A stretch of 22,657 bases of DNA from an uncultured Lachnospiraceae bacterium (lineage in GTDB: Bacteria > Bacillota > Clostridia > Lachnospirales > Lachnospiraceae): positions 1-22,657 of the forward strand of contig CAMNFX010000001.1 in assembly GCA_946537585.1 (NCBI GenBank). Direction: 5' to 3'. The notes under the pieces were generated by a model that was not told the DNA's origin, made no database searches, and worked only from the letters and a program-made list of their open reading frames with translations. The position numbers were made by a program, and so were the translations under genes. Positions 15,726 through 22,657 of the stretch are shown here, piece after piece; the first letter of the stretch is position 1; the number at the start of each line of letters is the position of its first letter.

Positions 15726-17630
15726 TCAGTCCCGTTTCAGCCAGTAAAAACCGTAGGGCTCCAGCGGCAGCTCCGCCGCCTTCATGGCATTTCCCGTGAG
15801 CAGATCATGGTACACGCCGTCCGTTTCGCTGATCCACGCCATCTGGTCATTCTCGCTGAAATTGAAGACGCCGATGATCTTCTCGCCTTCAAAATAACGC
15901 CCGATACAAAGAACGGAGCGGTTATAGGTCTCTATGGTCCACATGTCGGCACTGGTCATAAAGGCCTTCTCTTCTCTCCGGATCGTCTCCAGCCTGGAAA
16001 GCCCGTCGAAGATCCTTCCCTCTACGCTTTCCGGGTCCTTTCTGTTTTCCGCCAGATCCCACTTCATGCGGCCTCTGTGGAGATACCGCGAATCCGCCGC
16101 CTTTTCCGGATCATCCTTATAGCTGTAATCATTGACCTGTCCGACTTCGTCGCCGCTGTAGATCACGGGGATGCCGGACTGCATGAACATGCAGGCATGC
16201 AGCATCAGATCCTGACGGATGGAAAGATCCATTTCTGCCGCATTCTGCTCAAAGCCGGCCTTCTCAATGCCGCACATGGATGCGGTGGTGCCGCAGAAGC
16301 GGGCGTCCATGGTCACAGGATCGTCATTATAGAGCTCTCCCCTGCTCCTGCTTCCTCCGGTAAGGCCCCTGAAGAAATCATTGAGATACTTTTTATGCGG
16401 CACCTCTTCCTGACCTGTTTCCCTCAAGGTCTGGTAATCGAGCCCCCAGCCGATGTCATCATGACAGCGCAGGTAATTCAGAAATACATCATTCTTCGGA
16501 AGCCCGGTCACGATATCCAGCTGCTTCTTCAGAAGGCTTACATCCCGGGTGGCGACGGTATGCCAGGTGGTGGCCATGGTCGTCACATTATAGAGCATAT
16601 GGCACTCAGGCTTGTCCACGGTGCCGAAATACGGCGCCACCTTGACCGGTTCCATGACGACCTCTCCGAGCAGCAGCACCGACGGGCAGACGATCTCACC
16701 GATGATCCTCATCATCCGGACCAGGGTATGGACCCTGCGGAGATTCCGGCAGGAGGTCCCGAGCTCCTTCCAGATATACGGCACCGCATCCAGACGGATG
16801 ATATCGATGCCCTGGTTAGCGAGGTACAGGAAATTATAGATCATCTCGTTGAAGACCCGGGGATTGCCGTAGTTTAAATCCCACTGATAGGGATAAAAGG
16901 TGGTCATGACATAATGGCTGCAGTCCGGAAGCCAGGTGAAATTCCCCGGCGCGGAGGTCGGGAACACCTGCGGTACTGTCCTCTCAAACTGCTCCGGAAT
17001 GGACCAGGTATCGAAGAAGAAGTAGCGGCTCATGTACTCGCCTTCCCCTTTTCTAGCGCGCTTTGCCCACTCATGCTCCTCGGAGGTATGGTTCATGACA
17101 AAATCCATGCAGACGTTGATGCCCTTTTTGTGGCAGGCAGCGGTCAGATGGTCGAGGTCCTTCATCGTGCCGAGGTCTTCCCGGACCTTCCGGAAATCCT
17201 TCACGGCATAGCCCCCGTCCGACCGTCCGGGAACGGTATCGAGGAAAGGCATCAGATGGATGTAGTTGACATTGCACTCCTCAATATAATCCAGGCGTTC
17301 CTCCACTCCTTTGATGGTGCCGCCGAAATTTTCGATATAGAGCATCATGCCCAGAAGGTCATTTTTCTTATACCACTCCGGGTCCGCTTCTCTTTTCCTG
17401 TCCATGGAACGGAGCGTACGGTTCCGCTCCTCATAAAAGCCATGGATCGTTTCACAAAGCTCCGCGTACATGGAGTCGTTATTATAAAGCTCCATATAAA
17501 GCCAGCGAAGCTCGTCCTGGTTTTTCTGCATCCGCCTGTAAAAGATCTCGTCTGCAGCCTCTTTGGCGGTCTTCCTGGCCTTTTTTATCTTTTCGTCAGT
17601 ACTCTTTGCTTTCGTTTTTTCTGCGCCCAT
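15726..17630 (-). CDS. Amylosucrase-type sucrose-active enzyme, GH13 subfamily 4
   Basis: Expected to split sucrose, either moving glucose onto an alpha-1,4-glucan (amylosucrase) or releasing it to water (sucrose hydrolase). The 634-residue length and an all-helical N-terminal domain of about 90 residues match the amylosucrase family. Key parts are GRSDGGYAV (135-143), DFVMNHTSEEHEWA (176-189), the nucleophile Asp281 in IRLDAV, the acid/base Glu323 in LLGEVV, and Asp391 in LRCHDDIGW. These correspond to D286, E328 and D393 of the Neisseria enzyme. The first 25 residues are a Lys-rich extension. There is no signal peptide. GGAGG lies 6 bases before the ATG. It is transcribed away from the GH32 gene and convergent to the ATPase gene. 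Polymerase versus hydrolase activity cannot be settled from sequence. Confidence 0.85.
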   Translation of the reverse strand: MGAEKTKAKSTDEKIKKARKTAKEAADEIFYRRMQKNQDELRWLYMELYNNDSMYAELCETIHGFYEERNRTLRSMDRKREADPEWYKKNDLLGMMLYIENFGGTIKGVEERLDYIEECNVNYIHLMPFLDTVPGRSDGGYAVKDFRKVREDLGTMKDLDHLTAACHKKGINVCMDFVMNHTSEEHEWAKRARKGEGEYMSRYFFFDTWSIPEQFERTVPQVFPTSAPGNFTWLPDCSHYVMTTFYPYQWDLNYGNPRVFNEMIYNFLYLANQGIDIIRLDAVPYIWKELGTSCRNLRRVHTLVRMMRIIGEIVCPSVLLLGEVVMEPVKVAPYFGTVDKPECHMLYNVTTMATTWHTVATRDVSLLKKQLDIVTGLPKNDVFLNYLRCHDDIGWGLDYQTLRETGQEEVPHKKYLNDFFRGLTGGSRSRGELYNDDPVTMDARFCGTTASMCGIEKAGFEQNAAEMDLSIRQDLMLHACMFMQSGIPVIYSGDEVGQVNDYSYKDDPEKAADSRYLHRGRMKWDLAENRKDPESVEGRIFDGLSRLETIRREEKAFMTSADMWTIETYNRSVLCIGRYFEGEKIIGVFNFSENDQMAWISETDGVYHDLLTGNAMKAAELPLEPYGFYWLKRD

Positions 17631-17680
17631 ATCCGGCCTCCGTTTGTAAAGTCCCGTTTCTAAAGGACCTGATTATTTTG

Positions 17681-17709
17681 ATGATAACATATCCGATTAT
17701 AGCTGTCAA
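17681..17709 (-). promoter_or_regulatory. Strong promoter of the amylosucrase-type gene
   Basis: Read on the minus strand: TTGACA (plus-strand 17704-17709, perfect), a 17-base spacer ending in TGT, and TATCAT (17681-17686, five of six, extended -10). The start should be near 17674, about 44 bases before the ATG. Its -35 box lies on the same bases as the -35 of the opposite promoter. Confidence 0.72.
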
Positions 17710-17731
17710 AATGAATAAAATGGGGTATACT
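17703..17731 (+). promoter_or_regulatory. Promoter of the GH32 gene, overlapping the opposite -35 box
   Basis: CTGTCA (17703-17708, four of six), a 17-base spacer, and TATACT (17726-17731, five of six). The start would be near 17738, giving a leader of about 120 bases. The -35 boxes of this and the minus-strand promoter share five bases, so two polymerases could not sit on both at once. Confidence 0.6.
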
Positions 17732-17752
17732 ATATGCGCTGTACGAGGGGGA

Positions 17753-17837
17753 CCGGCAGTATTGTACGGATGCTGCCGCTTATCCTTATTCTAAGACAGA
17801 ACAGACGCTGCCGGCAGACTTTTTTGAAACCGGCAGC
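17753..17837 (+). promoter_or_regulatory. Structured leader with four complementary arms before the GH32 gene
   Basis: Arms: A CCGGCAG (17753-17759), B CTGCCG (17773-17778), C GCTGCCGGCAG (17807-17817), D CCGGCAGC (17830-17837). A can pair with B (6 bp) while C pairs with D (8 bp, 15-base loop containing six T); alternatively A pairs with C, or B with D. The C-D stem ends about 9 bases before the GAGG ribosome binding site (17847-17850). It may control translation or transcription. No known riboswitch class is recognised. Confidence 0.4.
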
Positions 17838-17858
17838 CGGATATATGAGGCAAACACC

Positions 17859-19325
17859 ATGTCCAATCACGGCTTTTACCGCCCGAAGTATCATTTTTCC
17901 GCTTCTTACGGCTGGCTGAATGATCCCAACGGTTTACTGTATCACAACGGCACCTGGCACCTGTACTTCCAGCACAACCCCCACGATACTGTCTGGGGAC
18001 CCATGCACTGGGGTCATGCCGTAAGCTCCGATCTGCTGCACTGGAAGGAGCTTCCGATCGCGCTTTATCCTCATGACGGCATCTACATGTTTTCCGGCAG
18101 TATGGTCTGTGACGGCTCCGGCAGGGAAGATGCACAGGAAGCTTCAGACGGCGATGCAAAAAAGGAGCTTTTTGCTGCCTTTTATACGAGCCACCGGGAG
18201 GAAGGCCATCTGGAAAGCCAGAGTGTGGCTTTCAGTCATGACAAAGGGGTGAGCTTTACCGAGTACGCACACAACCCGGTCATAGAAACGCCGTCGGATC
18301 CCGCAGACCCTTCGGGAAAAACAATTCTTTCCGATTTTCGGGATCCCAAGGTCTTCAGGAACCCTGATACCGGGCTCTGGAACATGGTCGTGGCTGCCAA
18401 ATACCGCTGTTATTTCTATACCTCCAAGGACCTCCTTCACTGGGAAAAGACCGGAGAGTTTGCCCATGGCTACGCTTCTGTCACCAATGTCTGGGCCTGT
18501 ACCGACCTTATTCCGTTTGATACGCCCAAAGGCCGCCGCTGGGTGCTGTTGGCGAGCATGGAAAATAAAGAGGATCAGCCTGAGCCGCGTACCATGTACT
18601 TTGTCGGCGACTTTGACGGCCGCAGCTTTACCCCGGAAGAACACACAAAAGAGCCGCTCTGGCTGGATTTCGGTTGGGATAATTATGCAGGTGTGAGCTT
18701 TAACGGTCTCGAGGGGCGTGACCCCGTTATGATCGGCTGGGCGGTCAATCCCCGCTACGCAAACCAGATCCCCACATCGGATGAGGGCTTCCGCGGGACC
18801 ATGACCTTTGCCCGCAGGATGTTCCTTGCAGAAACCTCCCGGGGCCTTCGCCTTAAGCTCAGGCCTGTGGGACTAAAGGATGCCTGGGATGCGGCAAAGA
18901 AAGCTCCCGCCTCTTTGGAAGCTCCCCTCTCCTCTCCCTCGCTGATCCATGTTTCCGGCAAGGAAGGAACCGTGCGCATTCAAAACGATAAAGGCGAAGA
19001 ATTCCGCATCCGGGTCTCCGGAAACGAGATCAGCATTGACCGGAGCCGTTCCGGGCTTAAGGATTTTCATCCGGACTTTGGCACAGAGCTTTTCAGCTGC
19101 CGCACGGCAGAGCGCATCGTGCCCCTGACCGAAAAAGAGGAAGCTAATCAGGATCCGGCATCTGCTGAAAACGATATCGATATGACACTGATCCTGGACG
19201 GCTGCCTTCTGGAGATCTATGCGGATGACGGCCTCGAGACGGCTTCCGTCTGTCTCTTCCCTGAAGAGCCCTATACAACAGTAAAAGCAGAGGGCGGTCT
19301 TTCGATTTCCGCTGTCACGCTTTGA
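17859..19325 (+). CDS. GH32 beta-fructosidase family protein lacking the acid/base glutamate
   Basis: A 488-residue cytoplasmic GH32 protein (invertase/levanase/inulinase clan): a five-bladed propeller (about 8-325) and a C-terminal beta-sandwich (about 340-488). The nucleophile Asp22 in WLNDPNG and the transition-state Asp162 in FRDPKV are present. The third motif, normally W-E-C-P-D, reads WACTDL (212-217), so Ala213 stands where the acid/base Glu should be. The frame is intact around it and Trp, Cys and Asp of the motif remain, so this is not a local frameshift. As written it may be a poor hydrolase or a binding protein. Sucrose, or beta-fructosides from raffinose, are the expected ligands. 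The N-terminal part resembles SacC/exo-inulinase-type enzymes more than sucrose-6-phosphate hydrolases, and no PTS gene is nearby. GAGG lies 8 bases before the ATG. Confidence 0.85.
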   Translation: MSNHGFYRPKYHFSASYGWLNDPNGLLYHNGTWHLYFQHNPHDTVWGPMHWGHAVSSDLLHWKELPIALYPHDGIYMFSGSMVCDGSGREDAQEASDGDAKKELFAAFYTSHREEGHLESQSVAFSHDKGVSFTEYAHNPVIETPSDPADPSGKTILSDFRDPKVFRNPDTGLWNMVVAAKYRCYFYTSKDLLHWEKTGEFAHGYASVTNVWACTDLIPFDTPKGRRWVLLASMENKEDQPEPRTMYFVGDFDGRSFTPEEHTKEPLWLDFGWDNYAGVSFNGLEGRDPVMIGWAVNPRYANQIPTSDEGFRGTMTFARRMFLAETSRGLRLKLRPVGLKDAWDAAKKAPASLEAPLSSPSLIHVSGKEGTVRIQNDKGEEFRIRVSGNEISIDRSRSGLKDFHPDFGTELFSCRTAERIVPLTEKEEANQDPASAENDIDMTLILDGCLLEIYADDGLETASVCLFPEEPYTTVKAEGGLSISAVTL

Positions 19326-19390
19326 GAAAGGAAACAGCTGTTTGGCCACGCAATCAGGCAGGTGCTTATACAGCTGCGAAAGGAATACAA

Positions 19391-19639
19391 ATGATCAGGA
19401 TCTTTTCCGTTATGATGCTTGTTCTGGAAGGACTGCTGGGAGCGGGCTGCATCGCCCTCGGTTTTCTGGAGCACGGTTTCTGGCCGAAGCTCCTTTACAT
19501 CCTGGGCGGCATCCTTCTGCTTCCCATACTTCCCTTACGTAAAAAAATCGAGGACCGGTGTCACATCCATCCCTATGTGATCCCTGTCCTCGGATTTATA
19601 CTGATCATCGCAGCGGTATTTCTGACCCCGATCCACTGA
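19391..19639 (+). CDS. Small membrane protein of unknown function
   Basis: An 82-residue protein with three hydrophobic segments (about 3-25, 31-48 and 60-79) separated by short charged loops (RKKIEDR at 49-55). I do not recognise the family. A longer reading from TTG at 19322, overlapping the GH32 stop, is possible, but only the ATG at 19391 has a ribosome binding site (AAAGGA, about 6 bases upstream), so I prefer it. It follows the GH32 gene by 65 bases without a terminator, so it is probably co-transcribed, and a terminator follows at 19664. Confidence 0.6.
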   Translation: MIRIFSVMMLVLEGLLGAGCIALGFLEHGFWPKLLYILGGILLLPILPLRKKIEDRCHIHPYVIPVLGFILIIAAVFLTPIH

Positions 19640-19663
19640 TTCAAAGCCGGTTTCCGCTTTCCC

Positions 19664-19688
19664 AAGGGCTCGTCCGGGTCCTTTTTTT
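19664..19688 (+). terminator. Intrinsic terminator closing the GH32 transcript
   Basis: AAGGGCT (19664-19670) pairs with GGTCCTT (19677-19683) over 7 positions, two of them G-U, with a 6-base loop. The T-run extends to 19688. It lies 24 bases past the small membrane protein stop and before the convergent regulator gene. Confidence 0.65.
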
Positions 19689-19746
19689 ATGAGCGAACTG
19701 TCTGAAGTCAGAATTTTAGAATGCTGTCGGGCCGTATGCTGAACAG

Positions 19747-20673
19747 TCACTTCATCAGAAGCTTCTGCACCATCCCGCAGAGGCGGTAGCGCATGGCGTC
19801 CTCAAAGCGCCGGATATCCAGTCCCGTCTCCTGCCGGATCTGCTCGATCCGGTACAGCAGGGTATTCCGGTGCATATGGAGCTGCCTTGCGGTTTCAGCG
19901 ATATTCAAGTCATTTCTCAGAAAACACTCCGCCGTGTTTAAGATGTCGCCGGAAAATGAGGAAAGTTCCTCCGGACTGCCGTTGATATACCTCTCAGAGA
20001 CCCCCGGCAGCGCGTCTTTTAAATAGGCAGTGCAGTCCTCTTTCGAAAGACTGTAGATCAGCAGCTCCTCTCCAAGCTCTCCCGCAGCATAAACATTTTT
20101 GCCGGGATCAAACAGCGATCCCGCCTCCATGGTGCGCACGGCCTCGCGGAAGGCTGCGGGCAGTCCGTCCGCTTCGGGCACGATCCGGCTGATCGCCACC
20201 TTTGCGCCGGTAAACATCTCCGTATTCAGGAGGCTTACGATCGTGCCGGCAGTCTCTTTTTCCGTTTCTTTGCTTTTCCCCTTCCTTGTTTCCAGAAGGA
20301 TCAGCGAGTGCTCTCCCGCAGACAGGAACAAAAGTCCCTGCCGGTCTGCCAGGGCATGCTTTAAAAAGCGGATCATGGCAGCATCCGCCGGGATCTGTGT
20401 TTTAAGGTAATACAATACTCTCGGGGCATGAAGGTCGATATGAAAGCGGGATGCTTTTAAGAAAAAGTCCTCCGGGCTTAAGTCTCCGGTAATAAACGCC
20501 TGCAGCAGCGTTTCCCTGCTTCCGGAATGCCGCAGGGTCTCCACCAGAGCTTCGAGGCGCGGGAGCTGATCCTCTGCTTCCCCTTCGGGACCTGAAGAAA
20601 CAAGAAGCTTCAGACCGCTCAGCTTCTGAAGCTCTGTAAGCAGTTCTTCGATTTTCTTTTCTGCTTCTGCCAT
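19747..20673 (-). CDS. PucR/CdaR-family transcriptional regulator
   Basis: A 308-residue DNA-binding regulator. The C-terminal part is the PucR/CdaR-type helix-turn-helix: TAECFLRNDLNIAETA, then MHRNTLLYRIEQI (267-279) and LDIRRFEDAMRYRL (285-298). The middle (about 85-210) fits the GGDEF-like sensory region of CdaR-type proteins, and the N-terminus begins with an amphipathic helix. In-frame starts also exist at 20724 (GTG) and 20685. I chose the ATG at 20673 because GGAG lies 6 bases before it and the earlier ones have no ribosome binding site. Relatives respond to sugar acids, amino acids or purines. It is the only transcription factor in the window, so it may govern the sugar operons, but nothing in the sequence proves it. 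Confidence 0.82.
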   Translation of the reverse strand: MAEAEKKIEELLTELQKLSGLKLLVSSGPEGEAEDQLPRLEALVETLRHSGSRETLLQAFITGDLSPEDFFLKASRFHIDLHAPRVLYYLKTQIPADAAMIRFLKHALADRQGLLFLSAGEHSLILLETRKGKSKETEKETAGTIVSLLNTEMFTGAKVAISRIVPEADGLPAAFREAVRTMEAGSLFDPGKNVYAAGELGEELLIYSLSKEDCTAYLKDALPGVSERYINGSPEELSSFSGDILNTAECFLRNDLNIAETARQLHMHRNTLLYRIEQIRQETGLDIRRFEDAMRYRLCGMVQKLLMK

Positions 20674-20708
20674 ATTCCACTCCATAACAGCGATGCTGTC
20701 ACATTTTT

Positions 20709-20743
20709 GCATCCCGGAAATCACAATATTCGTGCCGGGATGC
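20709..20743. promoter_or_regulatory. 9-bp perfect dyad between the phosphatase and regulator genes
   Basis: GCATCCCGG (20709-20717) and CCGGGATGC (20735-20743) are exact complements around 17 bases that contain CAC...GTG (20722-20734), a second, shorter dyad. It lies 20 bases past the phosphatase stop and 35 bases before the regulator start. It could be an autoregulatory operator of the regulator or the end hairpin of the phosphatase mRNA. No U-run follows on the minus strand. Confidence 0.45.
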
Positions 20744-20763
20744 TTTGAAACTGTGCTTTTTTC

Positions 20764-22572
20764 TCAGGTGCTCTCCGAAGGGGATGACAGCTCCCCCGGT
20801 CCGTGATAGACAAGGCAGAGCATGGTGAGGTCGTCAAACTGTTCATCATCGCCCACAAAGGCCTCTACATGGCGTTCTGCCTCCCCGAGGATCTCCTCGG
20901 GTGTCCCGTCCTCCAGAGCACGTACTGCCTCCAGGGCCCGGTCCATTCCGAAAAGCTCGTTTTTATTCCTGGTCGCCTCCGGAAGGCCGTCCGTATAGAG
21001 GAAGAGCTTTGCACCGGGTTCGAGCTTCACCGTGTACTCCTGATAGCGGCTTTCCATCATGCCGCCGATCACAAATCCGTGCTGATCCTTCAGCAGCTCA
21101 AAGTGCCCGCCCGGCTGCTTGATCATCGGGTACTCATGTCCCGCATTGGAGGCTGTGAGTGTGCCGTCCCTTAAGTCGAGAATACCGAACCATACACTGA
21201 CAAACATCTCCTCCGGATTGTTGGCGCAGATCTCCTTATTGACGATCCCGAGCGTCTTCGCGGCAGTTTTGACGCGCATCGCGTTGGAGTGGACCAGCAC
21301 CATGGAAACCGTCATGAAAAGCGCCGCGGGGACACCCTTGCCGGATACATCGGCGATCACGATGCCTAAGTGATCCTCATCGATCAGGAAGAAGTCATAG
21401 AAGTCCCCGCCGACCTCCTTGGCCGGATTCATGGAAGCGAAAATATCAAATTCCTTACGATCGGGAAAAGCCGGGAAATCACTTGGCAGCATGCTTTCCT
21501 GGATCCGTGCGGCGAGCATGAGCTCCGTGCCGAGCCTTTCCTTTTCCGCTGTGATCTTTTCGATTCTGCTCAGATAGTCGTCGATTTCCGTCGTAAGTAA
21601 ACTGACGTCCTCCGCCAGATCACCGATCTCGTTGCTGACCCGGAGCCTGGCGAGATTCTCCCTGACCGTAGCACTGTCTTTGGTCATTTTATACAGACGG
21701 ATGTTCTCCTGTACTTTTTTCAGCGGAACAAGCACGAAAAGATTGATCAGCATCAGACAGATCAGCGCCAGGCTGAACTGATGGAGCAAGGTATAGGTGG
21801 TATCCCGCGTCGTCTGCCTGCTCATGCTCTCCCGAAGGTCAGTGAGGTTATAGGTCATGCCGACCAGGACCGTTTTGTTCCCGATTTCGCACAGATACCC
21901 GTAGTAATCCATGTAGTCGCCGGCATCTGCCAGATATCCCGTGTTTTCCCTGGCAGAGCGCATGGCATACTGCTGGCTTTCATTTTCCGCTACGGAAACG
22001 GTCACGCCGAGCGGGTAGACCTGCTCATATTCCGTTCCCCGGACAGCACCCGGATCGGCGGCGCTGAGAAGAAAGAACTGCGAGGTAAAGGACGGATCCG
22101 TCATGACCACAAAGAGATAATCGATATGGTAGGCGCGTTTGATAAGATTAAGCCTGCTGAGCAGCCAGGAATAGGTGACCTCCGCATAGGCCTTCTGATC
22201 CTCCGGCGGAAGAGATTCCACTTCCTCTGTCTGCGCATATCGCAGCATGATATCCGGATACTTCCTGTGAAGCTTCCGGCTCTTTTCTTCCGTCACCGTT
22301 CCGGGGCCGTACTCCGCGTCATACTCTATTTCCAGCTGATCATAATTGGAATACCAGTAATCCAGCAGCCACTCATAGGCCGGATACTCCCGGATCGAAG
22401 CCGACACCTCCTCGGAGATCGAAGCTGCCATCTCCGCTGTCTGCTTTTCAACATTTTCCACGCTGTGATAGCGAGAGGTCATCAGGGTAATGACAGCCGC
22501 GGACATCATGCTCGCGGCAAAAAGCAGGGCAACCTGCACCATTATGCTGTTTATTTTCCTGTCGCCTGACAT
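20764..22572 (-). CDS. Membrane sensor with HAMP-like linker and SpoIIE/RsbU-type PP2C phosphatase domain
   Basis: A 602-residue protein. Membrane helix 1 (about 12-32), an extracellular sensor (33-264) rich in Tyr and acidic residues, membrane helix 2 (264-284), a HAMP-like segment (285-336), a coiled-coil (337-358), then the PP2C domain. The metal-binding aspartates are visible in VGGDFYD (Asp390), IADVSGKG (Asp408), LYTDGLPEA (Asp528) and FDDLTM (Asp580/581). RIQESMLP (356-363) is the usual start of RsbU/SpoIIE-like domains. Such proteins dephosphorylate an STAS anti-anti-sigma factor on an outside signal. No RsbV or RsbW partner is in the window. The ATG at 22572 has AAGGA 8 bases upstream; a TTG at 22626 would add 18 residues without a ribosome binding site. 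A -10-like TATTAT (22603-22608) precedes it. Confidence 0.88.
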   Translation of the reverse strand: MSGDRKINSIMVQVALLFAASMMSAAVITLMTSRYHSVENVEKQTAEMAASISEEVSASIREYPAYEWLLDYWYSNYDQLEIEYDAEYGPGTVTEEKSRKLHRKYPDIMLRYAQTEEVESLPPEDQKAYAEVTYSWLLSRLNLIKRAYHIDYLFVVMTDPSFTSQFFLLSAADPGAVRGTEYEQVYPLGVTVSVAENESQQYAMRSARENTGYLADAGDYMDYYGYLCEIGNKTVLVGMTYNLTDLRESMSRQTTRDTTYTLLHQFSLALICLMLINLFVLVPLKKVQENIRLYKMTKDSATVRENLARLRVSNEIGDLAEDVSLLTTEIDDYLSRIEKITAEKERLGTELMLAARIQESMLPSDFPAFPDRKEFDIFASMNPAKEVGGDFYDFFLIDEDHLGIVIADVSGKGVPAALFMTVSMVLVHSNAMRVKTAAKTLGIVNKEICANNPEEMFVSVWFGILDLRDGTLTASNAGHEYPMIKQPGGHFELLKDQHGFVIGGMMESRYQEYTVKLEPGAKLFLYTDGLPEATRNKNELFGMDRALEAVRALEDGTPEEILGEAERHVEAFVGDDEQFDDLTMLCLVYHGPGELSSPSEST

Positions 22573-22657
22573 TCGTGATTTCCTTAAGTTACACTGAATT
22601 CTATAATAAAATGAGTTGCCCGACAAATGGGCAGTTTTCTATGAGCTACGCGCTTTC

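Noticed and set aside
15807..16877. 356-residue plus-strand open frame opposite the amylosucrase-type gene
   Set aside because: Shadow of a full-length GH13 enzyme; no ribosome binding site or family likeness.
17734..17919. 61-codon plus-strand frame in the GH32 leader, a possible leader peptide
   Set aside because: It would start at the predicted transcription start with no room for a ribosome binding site, and it runs into the GH32 gene in another frame.
19322..19390. TTG-started extension of the small membrane protein overlapping the GH32 stop
   Set aside because: No ribosome binding site for the TTG, whereas the ATG at 19391 has AAAGGA at good spacing.
21781..22569. 262-residue plus-strand open frame opposite the phosphatase sensor domain
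   Set aside because: Low-information antisense frame; the minus strand holds a complete membrane sensor.
1..22657. CRISPR array, tRNA/rRNA genes, transposases
   Set aside because: No regularly spaced direct repeats, no tRNA-like cloverleaf and no transposase or integrase motifs were seen on either strand.

Overview
The window (about 54% G+C by eye) looks like a chromosomal piece of a Gram-positive anaerobe of the Clostridia, probably Lachnospiraceae. The signs are strong GGAGG-type ribosome binding sites, a lipoprotein sugar-binding protein, a GHMP galactokinase of the Firmicutes type, a YesL-like DUF624 protein and a PucR/CdaR-type regulator. The genus cannot be named from sequence alone. 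There are no tRNA or rRNA genes, CRISPR arrays or transposase genes.

Region 1 (147-9919, minus strand) is a sugar import and breakdown operon. It has a strong promoter (TTGACA, 17 bp, extended -10) before a lipoprotein binding protein. Two MalF/MalG-type permeases follow, then an alpha-1,6-glucosidase (GH13), an alpha-galactosidase (GH36), a galactokinase and a fructokinase. This set fits raffinose-family oligosaccharides and isomaltose-type sugars. Uptake is by ABC transporter, galactose is removed by the GH36 enzyme, and the monosaccharides are phosphorylated. Hairpins lie after the binding-protein gene and before the GH13 gene, which suggests graded expression along the operon. No transporter ATPase, galT or galE is in the operon.

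Region 2 (10077-14296, plus strand) runs divergently from region 1. It holds four genes in two translationally coupled pairs: a DUF624 membrane protein with an acidic tail, a single-pass membrane protein with an outward domain I cannot assign, a cytoplasmic fusion of a ParB/sulfiredoxin-like domain to a BMP (basic membrane protein) ligand-binding domain, and a small metallophosphoesterase. This is the least familiar part of the window and the best candidate for an undescribed system.

Region 3 (14357-19688) starts with a stand-alone MsmK/UgpC-type ATPase that probably energises the region 1 transporter. A convergent amylosucrase-type GH13 enzyme and a divergent GH32 fructosidase follow. The promoters of these two sucrose-active genes have -35 boxes on the same bases in opposite orientations. 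The GH32 protein keeps its nucleophile and transition-state aspartates but has alanine where the acid/base glutamate should be. The GH32 leader contains four mutually complementary arms. A small membrane protein and a terminator close this block.

Region 4 (19747-22572, minus strand) carries a PucR/CdaR-like transcription factor and a membrane sensor with a SpoIIE-type PP2C phosphatase domain. A 9-bp perfect dyad lies between them. Neither has an obvious partner in the window.

Working model (inference): oligosaccharide enters through the binding protein, the permeases and MsmK. The GH36 and GH13 enzymes trim it to sucrose, galactose and glucose. Sucrose then goes to amylosucrase (glucan plus fructose) and/or the GH32 protein, and fructose and galactose are phosphorylated by the two kinases.
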